Source of the DNA: Shewanella glacialimarina
GTDB lineage: Bacteria; Pseudomonadota; Gammaproteobacteria; Enterobacterales; Shewanellaceae
Length of the DNA stretch: 64,000 nt
Assembly (NCBI RefSeq): GCF_020511155.1
Contig: NZ_CP041216.1
Span: 186,001 to 250,000, forward strand
Direction: 5' to 3'
The notes below the pieces were generated by a model that worked only from the letters and a program-made list of their open reading frames with translations, was not told the DNA's origin and made no database searches. Of this stretch, positions 25,882 to 34,285 are shown piece by piece. Position 1 is the first letter of the stretch. Each line of letters opens with the position of its first letter. The translations under genes were made by a program, and so were the position numbers.

Positions 25882-28473
25882 TTAAAACTTAAAAGTATAA
25901 CGTACATTCCAGCGGCGTCCGAGCCAATCATGTACCGAGCTGGCATAGCCATTAGTAGGTGAAGAAGCATAGGGTGGCTCTTCATCGGTTAGGTTGCGGA
26001 CCGATAACAATACAGTGTGATTTTCGTTAAGCTCATAGCCAATACTGGCGCTAAAGGTTAACCAATCTTCAACGGTTTCATTATCAAACTTAAAGTCACC
26101 GTCACCCATGGAGCTAATGTAATGACCTGAAATGTTGGCATTCCAGTTATCAACTTCCCAGTCTGTGCCTAAATCAATAACACGTTCAGGGCGCGCGGTT
26201 TCAGATGCACCACTGAGCTTGCCTAATAAGTCTTCAACAGGACTAGTCGGTGTCACTTGGCGTTCAAACGAGAAGGTTTCAGTACCAGCTACATAGAACT
26301 TAAACTCACCTATTGTTTTGGTGTCTAAGCGATAGTTAACGTTATAATCTAAGCCGTCAGTACTTTGATTGCCAACGTTAAAATAACCTGTGCGTAAGAA
26401 GCTAATATCACCTCGTCCATCAACAACACAGCCAAAATTATCGCCTAACTCAGCAACACTACCGACCACGTTAGCAGGATCTTTAATACAGGCATCCAGG
26501 GTGGTATTCGCGTCAATATCAACAATATCATCATGCTCATAGCGCCAATAATCGACAGTCAATTGCAATTCATCGGTCGCATTCCATGACATGCCCACGT
26601 TAATCGCTTGCGACTTTTCTGCTTCTAAGCCTTTATTGCCTAAGGTTTCTTGGTCAAACTCTAATTCGCCTAAATCGGCACCAGCTGTGCCACATAATGC
26701 GTTATAAGCTTCATCTGCACCGCAATTAATATATTGGCTGCCTAATGAGGTGCCAGCACCCAGTTGAGATAACGATGGCGCTCTAAAACCTGTGCTCCAA
26801 GATGCACGTAATACCAGCTCATCGATTGGGTTATAACGTAACGAGACTTTAGGGTTTACATCACCACCAAAATCACTGTAATGGTCGTAACGTAAGGCTG
26901 CGATTAAGTCGAGTGATTCAGCTAATGGGAAGTTAAACTCACCATATGCAGCGTATTGAGTGCGATCTGCGGCGGCGTCGCTGGCGCCCAAGCCAATGAT
27001 TTCATTATTAACGGCATTCACTGAAGGTTTGTCAAAAATATCTTCTTTTCTGAACTCGCCACCAAATACTGAACTTACCATACCAGCAGGCAGCTCAAAT
27101 AAGTCTCCAGCGAAGTTAAAATCGAGTGATAACACTTCAGACTCACCCTGACGCACGCCAGGATCACGTAATGCCGCTATTTGAGCTGAACTGCTATCTT
27201 GGCCTAAATTAAATGGATTAAAGCTATCGTTTGCCACCGCGGCATCTAGACGATTGGCATTCATGTAGCCAGATACGTTTCTAATTTCATTGGTCGATTT
27301 ACCGTAGCTCAGTGCCGACTCGACACTCCAATCGGCTATATCCCCTCTAATACCCGCTAACATACGGTAGCTTTGGGTGTCATATTCTTGAATTCGACGC
27401 TCAGGGAAACGCGTTCGTACTGTGATAAAATCACTCACGCTACCATCTAGCATATCGATATCTTGAACGTATTGAGGAACATTTACCGAATCACCGGCCA
27501 CATAAGCCGTGTAGCCAGCTGGAGCTTCATAGGATGAGCCGTTATTTTGTTGAAACATGCCTTCAGCAAAAAATTCTAAACCACTATCAAGTCGATAGAT
27601 ATGATTCAGTGTAGCGCCTATGTTTTCATAATCAGGTTGAATGGCGCGTTGAATGACGTAGTCATAGTTACAACGACTACCACTTTTTTGGGTATCGTCA
27701 CCACACCAATTTTCGGCGTAGTCATCACCGTCTATTGACATACGCGTATTAGACTCATATGTCACATTAACCGGTCTATCACTGTTAAAAATTGGATTGC
27801 GCGTAGCATAGTCAACCACAATGGTTGTATTACTATTAGTGGTTTCAAACCCGCCAGCATAGGTCAGATTGGTTTTACTGGCATCGTGGTCTGAAGTGTC
27901 ATTACCATATTGTGCACTTAATTCATGGCCGACAAAATCTTTACGTAGGATAAAGTTAATCACCCCAGCGATAGCATCAGAGCCATAAATCGATGAGGCG
28001 CCATCGGTTAACACATCAATCCGTTCGATTGCAGTAAGCGGGATGGAGTTAACGTTCACAAAAGAGTCTGAACCGTTTGAAAATGAATCCACTGCAACAC
28101 GTCGACCATTGACTAATACTAGGGTAGAGCTTGAGCCTAGTCCTCGTAAACTGACCCCTGAAGCGCCAGCAGGGGCACCATCTGCTCCTGCTACTCCGCC
28201 AGACTCAGAGAAAGTTCCAGCGCTTGATGCCTGGGGTAAATCACGTAAAAACTCACTGACAGATCCATAGCCTTTTTTGGCTATTTCATCCTGGCTAAAA
28301 CTTTGCAAAGGGTTAGCCCCTTCCATATCGACACCTTTAAGGCGTGACCCCGTCACTTCAACCCGTTCTACTGTTTGTTCTGGTTGTGATTTTTCTAATT
28401 CGTTGGCAACGGCTAAGGCAACAGGTGATAACGTCATGCCAAAAACGGCACATAAAAGTACTGAACTTCTCAT
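25882..28473 (-). CDS. TonB-dependent outer-membrane receptor
   Basis: An 863-residue receptor with a signal peptide ending ALAVANE. The plug domain includes VERVEVTGSRLKGVDMEGANPLQ, GVSLRGLGSSSTLVLVNGRR, ERIDVLTDGASSIYGSDAIAGVINFILRK. The barrel ends in the expected aromatic residue (YTFKF). The GSRxxxxD plug type is common among receptors for peptides and polysaccharide fragments in Shewanella relatives. Heading a YfcC-iadA series, it probably imports cyanophycin-derived peptides across the outer membrane; the ligand is inferred from neighbours. Confidence 0.9.
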   Translation of the reverse strand: MRSSVLLCAVFGMTLSPVALAVANELEKSQPEQTVERVEVTGSRLKGVDMEGANPLQSFSQDEIAKKGYGSVSEFLRDLPQASSAGTFSESGGVAGADGAPAGASGVSLRGLGSSSTLVLVNGRRVAVDSFSNGSDSFVNVNSIPLTAIERIDVLTDGASSIYGSDAIAGVINFILRKDFVGHELSAQYGNDTSDHDASKTNLTYAGGFETTNSNTTIVVDYATRNPIFNSDRPVNVTYESNTRMSIDGDDYAENWCGDDTQKSGSRCNYDYVIQRAIQPDYENIGATLNHIYRLDSGLEFFAEGMFQQNNGSSYEAPAGYTAYVAGDSVNVPQYVQDIDMLDGSVSDFITVRTRFPERRIQEYDTQSYRMLAGIRGDIADWSVESALSYGKSTNEIRNVSGYMNANRLDAAVANDSFNPFNLGQDSSSAQIAALRDPGVRQGESEVLSLDFNFAGDLFELPAGMVSSVFGGEFRKEDIFDKPSVNAVNNEIIGLGASDAAADRTQYAAYGEFNFPLAESLDLIAALRYDHYSDFGGDVNPKVSLRYNPIDELVLRASWSTGFRAPSLSQLGAGTSLGSQYINCGADEAYNALCGTAGADLGELEFDQETLGNKGLEAEKSQAINVGMSWNATDELQLTVDYWRYEHDDIVDIDANTTLDACIKDPANVVGSVAELGDNFGCVVDGRGDISFLRTGYFNVGNQSTDGLDYNVNYRLDTKTIGEFKFYVAGTETFSFERQVTPTSPVEDLLGKLSGASETARPERVIDLGTDWEVDNWNANISGHYISSMGDGDFKFDNETVEDWLTFSASIGYELNENHTVLLSVRNLTDEEPPYASSPTNGYASSVHDWLGRRWNVRYTFKF

Positions 28474-28669
28474 GGTAAGCTCCCGATAAATCTCTAATTG
28501 TAATTTTTAGACGTGGCTACACTGCGCGTGAGTCAATACGCTTGGCATTAATAAATGTTTGCAGGCAGTACAACGTCAATCAAATGATTGAGAGGGGAGT
28601 AAGACGGCTAGACAAAACTCCACCAAACACTAACGTGTTCAGTAGGTTATTCGTCCCACCATTCAGACA

Positions 28670-28693
28670 GATACCAATTACGGAAGTGGTATC
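28670..28693. promoter_or_regulatory. Inverted repeat in divergent promoter region
   Basis: GATACCA / TGGTATC, 7-base perfect arms 10 bases apart, in the 299-base gap between the TonB receptor and the cyanophycinase-like gene. No regulator gene is adjacent, so a role as operator is only possible. Confidence 0.35.
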
Positions 28694-28772
28694 TTTGGAA
28701 AAGAGTTGCTGAAAATATCATGTTATAAAAAATAGTCTTTTGTTGTTGATATGTTAAGAGGCTATCCGTAAT

Positions 28773-30548
28773 ATGATGCTTGAGTCAATACGTGGCAGAC
28801 ACTTTTTTTTGAGTGCAACCATGAAAATTATTTCTAGAATTAAATTATTTATATTTTTTAGCACTTTAGCTTTTTGCTTGTTATTGCAATTATTGTTTGT
28901 TGATAATGTATGGGCAAATCAAGACGTTTCACCAAAGTTAGAAAAACCATTATCACCTGGGTTTGATTTGATGTTAGTTGGGGGGGGCTTAAAAACCTGT
29001 AGCTCACTTTCACCTCATTCCTGCGTCGACAGCATCACTTTTTCACCTAATGCCAAATTATCAATCCAATATCACTTTAGCCTTGATTGGCTTGAGCGAG
29101 CACTTGATCATTTTAGCTTGCAAACATTATCTTTAAATCAAACTAACAATCTGCGCAAAGCCAGTCGAAAAGCAGCAAAAAGCAGCGTTAATTTAAACCA
29201 GTTAAAAGATGCTGTGTATCAGGTTGATAAGCATTTATTGGATGAGTTAACCGATCAGCAATACTATGCTTTACTCGATTTATTAGAACAAGAACAACAC
29301 TCTATTGATGGCAGCCCCTTGCAAGAACAAGTCAGGATTGATGCCACAACCAAGCCTTATGGTCCGGCTATTTATCGACTATTTACCTTGCAGGCTTTAC
29401 TAAAAAAACAGCAAAAAAATCCCGATGCGACACGCCCATTAATTGGTATTGTAACCGCTTCAGCCCGAGACCCGTTTGAGTCCATTTCTTTCTACATCAG
29501 TGCTTTTGAACAAGCTGGCGCTGATGTTATTTGGTTGCCCTTAGATGCGGCTTTGCAAGCTGGTATACATCATGATCAATGCGAGAAATTGCCATTGCTT
29601 CGCCAGCAACTGCAAGGAAATACTGATAAAGCGAGGCTTTATCCTGAACACACACAATTACAACAACGTCTATGTGAGTCACCCGAAAATTTGTATCAGC
29701 AGCTTGAGCATATTGATGGCTTATTTTTAAATGGTGGCGATCAAAGTTTAACCTTAACAGCTTGGTTAACGCCGGATAAAAAGCCGTCTAAAGCGTTAGC
29801 CGTCATTAAAAATCGCTTGGCCAATAAACAAATCGTGATTGGCGGGACGAGTGCGGGAACAGCAGTGATGACAGCGGCGAATATGATCACTGGCGGCACT
29901 AGTGACGGCGCAATACAGCATGGTGTATTGAGTGCCAAACCACCGAGTGAGCGGTGCGAAATACATCAGTGTGATGGGGATATACCCGCAACGGCAGTGA
30001 CCTATCGTGCCAAGGGCGGGTTAGGGTTATTTCCTTTTGGGATAATGGATACGCATTTTTCTGAGCGGGATCGCCAAATAAGATTGTTAATGCTAACCGC
30101 CTCCACTGATAGTGAAATGGGATTTGGGGTGGATGAAAATACCGCGCTGTTAGTCAATATTGCTGATAAACATCTGTCGGTTATTGGTGAGCATGGTGTG
30201 TGGGTTATCGAGCAAACTCAAGCCCGTAAAGATGATAATGGCAAATCAATATTTAAAGGGGTGTCTCATTATTTAACTTCAGGCAGCCAAGCCGATATTG
30301 ATAACAAACAGCGTCTGGCTAATATTGAATTCGCCAATCGGGTGGTTTCAGTTAATATGGCTGCCAATTATCCAGCTTACCAACAGTGGATTGTGCAAGC
30401 TTGCCGTGAGGGACGGTTATCGAGCAAACTTATCGATGATGTTGAACTTATCCTCCTCCCAAGCTCAACAACTGGGTGCAAACCAGTGCTAAACAATCAG
30501 CAAAGCTATCAAGGTATTAAGCTATTATTGCAGCAACAAGATGATTAA
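28773..30548 (+). CDS. Cyanophycinase-like secreted serine peptidase (S51)
   Basis: A 591-residue protein, about twice the length of cytoplasmic CphB. A hydrophobic signal segment (IKLFIFFSTLAFCLLLQLLF, ending VWANQ) predicts export. S51 motifs are clear: LNGGDQSLTLTAWL, nucleophile Ser in IGGTSAGTAVM, GLGLFPFGIMDTHFSERDR and GVDENTALLV. A large insert of about 200 residues lies between the VGGG start and the core. Cyanophycinases release beta-Asp-Arg dipeptides from cyanophycin. Divergent from TonB receptor, transporter and isoaspartyl dipeptidase genes, it fits the first step of an extracellular cyanophycin pathway. ATG 28821 is an alternative start. Confidence 0.82.
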   Translation: MMLESIRGRHFFLSATMKIISRIKLFIFFSTLAFCLLLQLLFVDNVWANQDVSPKLEKPLSPGFDLMLVGGGLKTCSSLSPHSCVDSITFSPNAKLSIQYHFSLDWLERALDHFSLQTLSLNQTNNLRKASRKAAKSSVNLNQLKDAVYQVDKHLLDELTDQQYYALLDLLEQEQHSIDGSPLQEQVRIDATTKPYGPAIYRLFTLQALLKKQQKNPDATRPLIGIVTASARDPFESISFYISAFEQAGADVIWLPLDAALQAGIHHDQCEKLPLLRQQLQGNTDKARLYPEHTQLQQRLCESPENLYQQLEHIDGLFLNGGDQSLTLTAWLTPDKKPSKALAVIKNRLANKQIVIGGTSAGTAVMTAANMITGGTSDGAIQHGVLSAKPPSERCEIHQCDGDIPATAVTYRAKGGLGLFPFGIMDTHFSERDRQIRLLMLTASTDSEMGFGVDENTALLVNIADKHLSVIGEHGVWVIEQTQARKDDNGKSIFKGVSHYLTSGSQADIDNKQRLANIEFANRVVSVNMAANYPAYQQWIVQACREGRLSSKLIDDVELILLPSSTTGCKPVLNNQQSYQGIKLLLQQQDD

Positions 30549-30615
30549 CGATTACCTAGCTAAAACTGTTAAGGTAATAATATAAAAGTGTTTTAGCTCA
30601 AATACAGAGAAAGTC

Positions 30616-31356
30616 ATGCATAAAACCGCAAGAACGTTTCATCAATGGTTGATGTTATTTTTAGGGCTGCAATTTGCGATATGGTCGGTCACGGGCGCTT
30701 ATATGGTCTATATGGATATCGATTTTATCCATGGTGATGATTTGGTTACCAACCCGCAATCTAAAGTGCAGCCCGCCCAGATGAATTATTCACTGCAACA
30801 GCTCATTCAAGCTTATCCCCATATTGACAAGATCAGTGTCGATACCTTGTTAGGTGAAACTGTTTATAGGCTGACCTTAGCGGATAGCGAGTCCCCTAAA
30901 GAATTAGTCATTAGCGCTAATAGCGGCCAAGTGTTATCACCATTATCAGAGTTAACGGCCGTATCCGTTGCGCAATACTTTTACACGGGCAAGGGCGATG
31001 TTGCCGAGGTGACGCTGATTACCGACAATCCCCCTTTTGAGTTAAGCCCACGCCATTTGCCAGCATGGCGAGTCAACTTTAATGATTTTGGTGCCCCCTC
31101 CCTTTATGTGTCGGCACAAACTGGCATCTTGGTGGGCAAGCGCCATGAGTTTTGGCGTTGGTTTGATTGGATGTTTAGGTTTCATATTATGGACTACAGC
31201 AGCGGTGAAGATATCGATAATATGCTGCTGTTTTGGGTCGCCTTGCTAGCCAGTGGTGGGGCACTGACTGGCATGGTGTTAGTGTATTTCAGGGTGTTTA
31301 AAGGCCAGTTTACAAGCCGTAAAAAAAGCCGCGTTCAACGCGTGGGAGTTGCCTAA
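30616..31356 (+). CDS. PepSY domain membrane protein
   Basis: A 246-residue protein with an N-terminal helix (TFHQWLMLFLGLQFAIWSVTGAYMVY), a periplasmic PepSY-like part with VYRLTLADSESPKELVISANSGQVLSPL, and a C-terminal helix near residue 205-230. His residues in RTFHQW and FHIMDY echo heme-binding positions of the wider PepSY-TM group; heme binding is not established. It follows the cyanophycinase-like gene by 67 bases and its last base is the first base of the next PepSY gene. Role in that locus unknown; electron transfer is one option. Confidence 0.75.
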   Translation: MHKTARTFHQWLMLFLGLQFAIWSVTGAYMVYMDIDFIHGDDLVTNPQSKVQPAQMNYSLQQLIQAYPHIDKISVDTLLGETVYRLTLADSESPKELVISANSGQVLSPLSELTAVSVAQYFYTGKGDVAEVTLITDNPPFELSPRHLPAWRVNFNDFGAPSLYVSAQTGILVGKRHEFWRWFDWMFRFHIMDYSSGEDIDNMLLFWVALLASGGALTGMVLVYFRVFKGQFTSRKKSRVQRVGVA

Positions 31357-32108
31357 TGCGTTGGATTAGAAAATTGCACAAATGGGCGTCGGTCATTGTC
31401 GGGATTCAGTTTGTGCTGTGGTTAGCCAGTGGCCTGTATTTTAATTTGATGGATCACACCAAAGCGGCAGGGCTAACCTATTTTAGTCAGGATATGGTGC
31501 AACATCAGCTTGATATGGCTAAGTTTATTGAGCCTAAAGCTGTACTTGAACAGCATAGTGATAGCGTGGCGCTAGATACGGTATTTTTATTGGCTAAGCC
31601 CTATTATTTACTTAGCCATCAGCAAGGCTTGTATGCGCATTCTTATCATGAATACACCTTAGTCGATGCCTATAGCGGTGAGGCGGTCACTCTTGATGAA
31701 GAGCTGGTAACAAGTTTAGCGCAAGCGTCATACACAGGTGAGGGCAAGGTAGCCGAACTCAAATTACTCACCCCACCGATTAGCGATTTTCCAAAACAAC
31801 AAAACCCCACATGGCAGGTCAACTTTACTGACGACATCGATACTCAAGTGTATGTTGAGGCGCAATCTGGGCGAATAGTCGGCCACAGTGATCAGCATAA
31901 AAAGTTAGCCGATATCTTTTTTATGCTGCATTTTATGGATTATAACAACCAAGGCAGTTTCAATAATCTGCCTATGATGTTGATGGCCTTTTTCAGTTTG
32001 TGGTTAACCGTTACCGGGTGTTATTGGTGCATTGATTTACTTCGAAAAGGAAAATACCGCCGCAAGCGTCGTACTCGGTCAAAGCCCGCTGCGATAAAAT
32101 TGTTATAG
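31356..32108 (+). CDS. PepSY domain membrane protein, second copy
   Basis: A 250-residue paralogue of the preceding gene, overlapping it by one base (TAATG), so translation is coupled. Same plan: N-terminal RKLHKWASVIVGIQFVLWLASGLYF, periplasmic middle with YHEYTLVDAYSGEAV, FHxMDY-like motif MLHFMDYN, and a final helix LMAFFSLWLTVTGCYWCIDLL. The two probably form a heterodimer. A basic tail (RKGKYRRKRRTRSK) is cytoplasmic. Function not known. Confidence 0.75.
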   Translation: MRWIRKLHKWASVIVGIQFVLWLASGLYFNLMDHTKAAGLTYFSQDMVQHQLDMAKFIEPKAVLEQHSDSVALDTVFLLAKPYYLLSHQQGLYAHSYHEYTLVDAYSGEAVTLDEELVTSLAQASYTGEGKVAELKLLTPPISDFPKQQNPTWQVNFTDDIDTQVYVEAQSGRIVGHSDQHKKLADIFFMLHFMDYNNQGSFNNLPMMLMAFFSLWLTVTGCYWCIDLLRKGKYRRKRRTRSKPAAIKLL

Positions 32109-32365
32109 TTATTGCTAAATTAGGCATTTGTCACACAATGACAACAATAAAAAAGTTATCATCAGCATGAATTTAGCGTTATGCTATTGCCCTTATCGAC
32201 TTGTTTGTTAGCTGAGCTAACGACCAAAGTTGTTTTAGATTGAAAGCATTTTATGGTTTACACGGTCAACTCTATTAGTTGATATTTTATGAGCCTATAT
32301 TGAATAATCGCCATCGTAAGATGCTGTAAGATTTATTCAGTCCGGCATATTGGATTTTGAGTGCG

Positions 32366-32803
32366 ATGCAAAAAACACTGAAAAACTACTGGCTAATTAC
32401 TTTCACTTTGTTCGCACTTGTCGGACAAGGTTTGTTAGCTAATGGTAGTTCTATGGTGCCGATGGATCATCAACAATCCCATATGGTGACTCAAACATTG
32501 AGTGATGGTTCAGATAATAATGTGCCTCTGACCTCAATGCAGCATGTCTCCGCGATGACAGATTGTCATGGCAATATGCTGCCTGATCAGAAATCGCAGC
32601 AAGCAGATAACAACAGCTGTTGTAATAGTGTAGGCGGTTGCAGTATCGATTGTAATCATTGCTTAACCATTACCTTTACCGCTGACTTAAGTGATATTCA
32701 GTTAGCTATTGCTAATGCTCCTGCTAATCCAGCCCCTATCGCGGTGGCTGTAAACAGTTTCTCTATCGACTTCCCGCCAGCTTTTAGACCTCCTATCGTC
32801 TAA
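32366..32803 (+). CDS. Cys/His-rich exported protein preceding copper efflux genes
   Basis: About 145 residues from ATG 32366 (TTG 32357 is an alternative). A signal peptide is followed by Met/His-rich stretches (SSMVPMDHQQSHM, MQHVSAMTDCHGNM) and a Cys cluster, SCCNSVGGCSIDCNHC. Such composition points to binding of copper or silver in the periplasm. The pattern resembles small CopL/DUF2946-type proteins that head metal-efflux operons. It lies 114 bases before the cusB-like gene. Confidence 0.6.
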   Translation: MQKTLKNYWLITFTLFALVGQGLLANGSSMVPMDHQQSHMVTQTLSDGSDNNVPLTSMQHVSAMTDCHGNMLPDQKSQQADNNSCCNSVGGCSIDCNHCLTITFTADLSDIQLAIANAPANPAPIAVAVNSFSIDFPPAFRPPIV

Positions 32804-32880
32804 CGTAAACATCTTAGCTGCGCATTTATGGTATATCGCCCATGTTAGCAGCAAATTTTACTGTTTCTTTTTAAACGAGT

Positions 32881-32902
32881 TTTAACACATACGAGTGTTA
32901 AA
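32881..32902. promoter_or_regulatory. Inverted repeat upstream of cusB-like gene
   Basis: TTTAACAC / GTGTTAAA, 8-base perfect arms with a 6-base spacer, ending 15 bases before the ATG. No T-run, so more likely an operator or leader hairpin than a terminator. Confidence 0.4.
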
Positions 32903-32917
32903 TCGTTCGAGGTCTAT

Positions 32918-34273
32918 ATGAAAATATCCCCCTGTAAAAGCGTATTTACGTTTGTTTTAATGCTAACCACAAGCTTGCTGATGTCATCAGTGACACTTGC
33001 TTCCGAGGATGAACATGCAGGACATGATCATGCTGCACAGCCAATGGATGCCGTAAATAGCGCTAACACTGACGCTGACAAGGTTTTTAATCAACCTCAG
33101 CCGGCACTATTACCGACTAAAAGCAGCGCTAATGACGCGAACATCAAGTATGTTTGTCCCATGCACCCGCACGTGGTGTCTGATGCACCTGGTAGCTGCC
33201 CAATTTGTGGTATGAATCTAGAAAAAGTCATCCTAGGTGAAGTGGGCGAGGAAGTGGTTGTTGGGGTTTCTGGAGGCATGCAACAGGCTTTAGGCATGCG
33301 CAGTGAAACCGTTACCGAGGGCACCCTGTGGAAGCTAGTTAAAACTATAGGTACGGTAGAATACAATGAAAATATGATTGGCCATGTACATACCCGAGTG
33401 ACCGGCTGGATAGAAACCCTCAAGGTGCATACGGTTGGCCAGCAAGTAAAAAAAGGCCAATTATTGTATGAGCTGTATTCGCCAGAGCTGATTAATGCTC
33501 AAGATGATTACATGCAAGCCAGAGATTACCTTAAGCAGGATAAAAGCCGTGGTGGAGTATTGTTGAACAAAGCTCGCCTACGCCTTGAGTTATTAGGGGT
33601 AAGTTCGGCGTCGATTCAGCAATTAGAGCGCACAGGTGACACCCTTTATCGCGTGCCATTTTATGCCGAGCAAGATGGACTAATTAGCCGGCTTACAGTG
33701 CGTCATGGCATGTACGTGCAACCGGGTGATACCTTGTTTGAAATCGTTGATTTAAGCAGCGTGTGGGTGATTGCCGACGTATTTGAAAATGAACAAAGCT
33801 GGTTAAAACAAGGTCGGCCAGTTGAGGTGACGTCTGCGGCGCAAGGCCTGTTTGATATTGAATCCAGCATAGATTACATCTACCCAGAGTTAGACCCAGT
33901 GACACGGGCAATGCGGGTGAGAATTCGCTTAGATAACCCGACTCAGCAATTAAAACCAGGCACCTTAGTGGATGTAAAACTGTTTGGTGGTCCAAACCGG
34001 GGAGTATTAGCCATTCCAACCGAGGCGTTAATTCTTACCGGGCGTGAAAACCGTGTTGTGGTGCAACGCAGTGATAACCAATTTGCTTCTGTACCCGTTA
34101 AAGTTGGCATGATTGCCCAGGGTAAAGCTGAAATCACCGAAGGCTTAAAGGCTGGCGATAAAGTGATTGTGTCGGGGCAATTCTTGCTTGATTCAGAAGC
34201 CAGTATTCAAGGTAGTTTGCAGCGATTAAGTGGCAGCAATAGTGCTGCACCTGATCCACACGCAAATCATTAA
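32918..34273 (+). CDS. cusB: CusB-type RND periplasmic adaptor with metal-binding domain
   Basis: A 451-residue membrane-fusion protein. A signal peptide leads to a His-rich stretch (EDEHAGHDHAAQ) and then the heavy-metal-binding domain YVCPMHPHVVSDAPGSCPICGMNLEKV at about residues 85-115. The barrel and hairpin parts follow (HTRVTGWIETLKVHTVGQQVKKGQLLYELYSPEL; LTVRHGMYVQPGDTLFEIVDLSSVWVIADVFE). It would load copper(I) or silver onto the pump. Directly followed, 12 bases later, by the RND pump gene. The tail ends with DPHANH. Confidence 0.87.
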   Translation: MKISPCKSVFTFVLMLTTSLLMSSVTLASEDEHAGHDHAAQPMDAVNSANTDADKVFNQPQPALLPTKSSANDANIKYVCPMHPHVVSDAPGSCPICGMNLEKVILGEVGEEVVVGVSGGMQQALGMRSETVTEGTLWKLVKTIGTVEYNENMIGHVHTRVTGWIETLKVHTVGQQVKKGQLLYELYSPELINAQDDYMQARDYLKQDKSRGGVLLNKARLRLELLGVSSASIQQLERTGDTLYRVPFYAEQDGLISRLTVRHGMYVQPGDTLFEIVDLSSVWVIADVFENEQSWLKQGRPVEVTSAAQGLFDIESSIDYIYPELDPVTRAMRVRIRLDNPTQQLKPGTLVDVKLFGGPNRGVLAIPTEALILTGRENRVVVQRSDNQFASVPVKVGMIAQGKAEITEGLKAGDKVIVSGQFLLDSEASIQGSLQRLSGSNSAAPDPHANH

Positions 34274-34285
34274 TCGGAGCTCACT

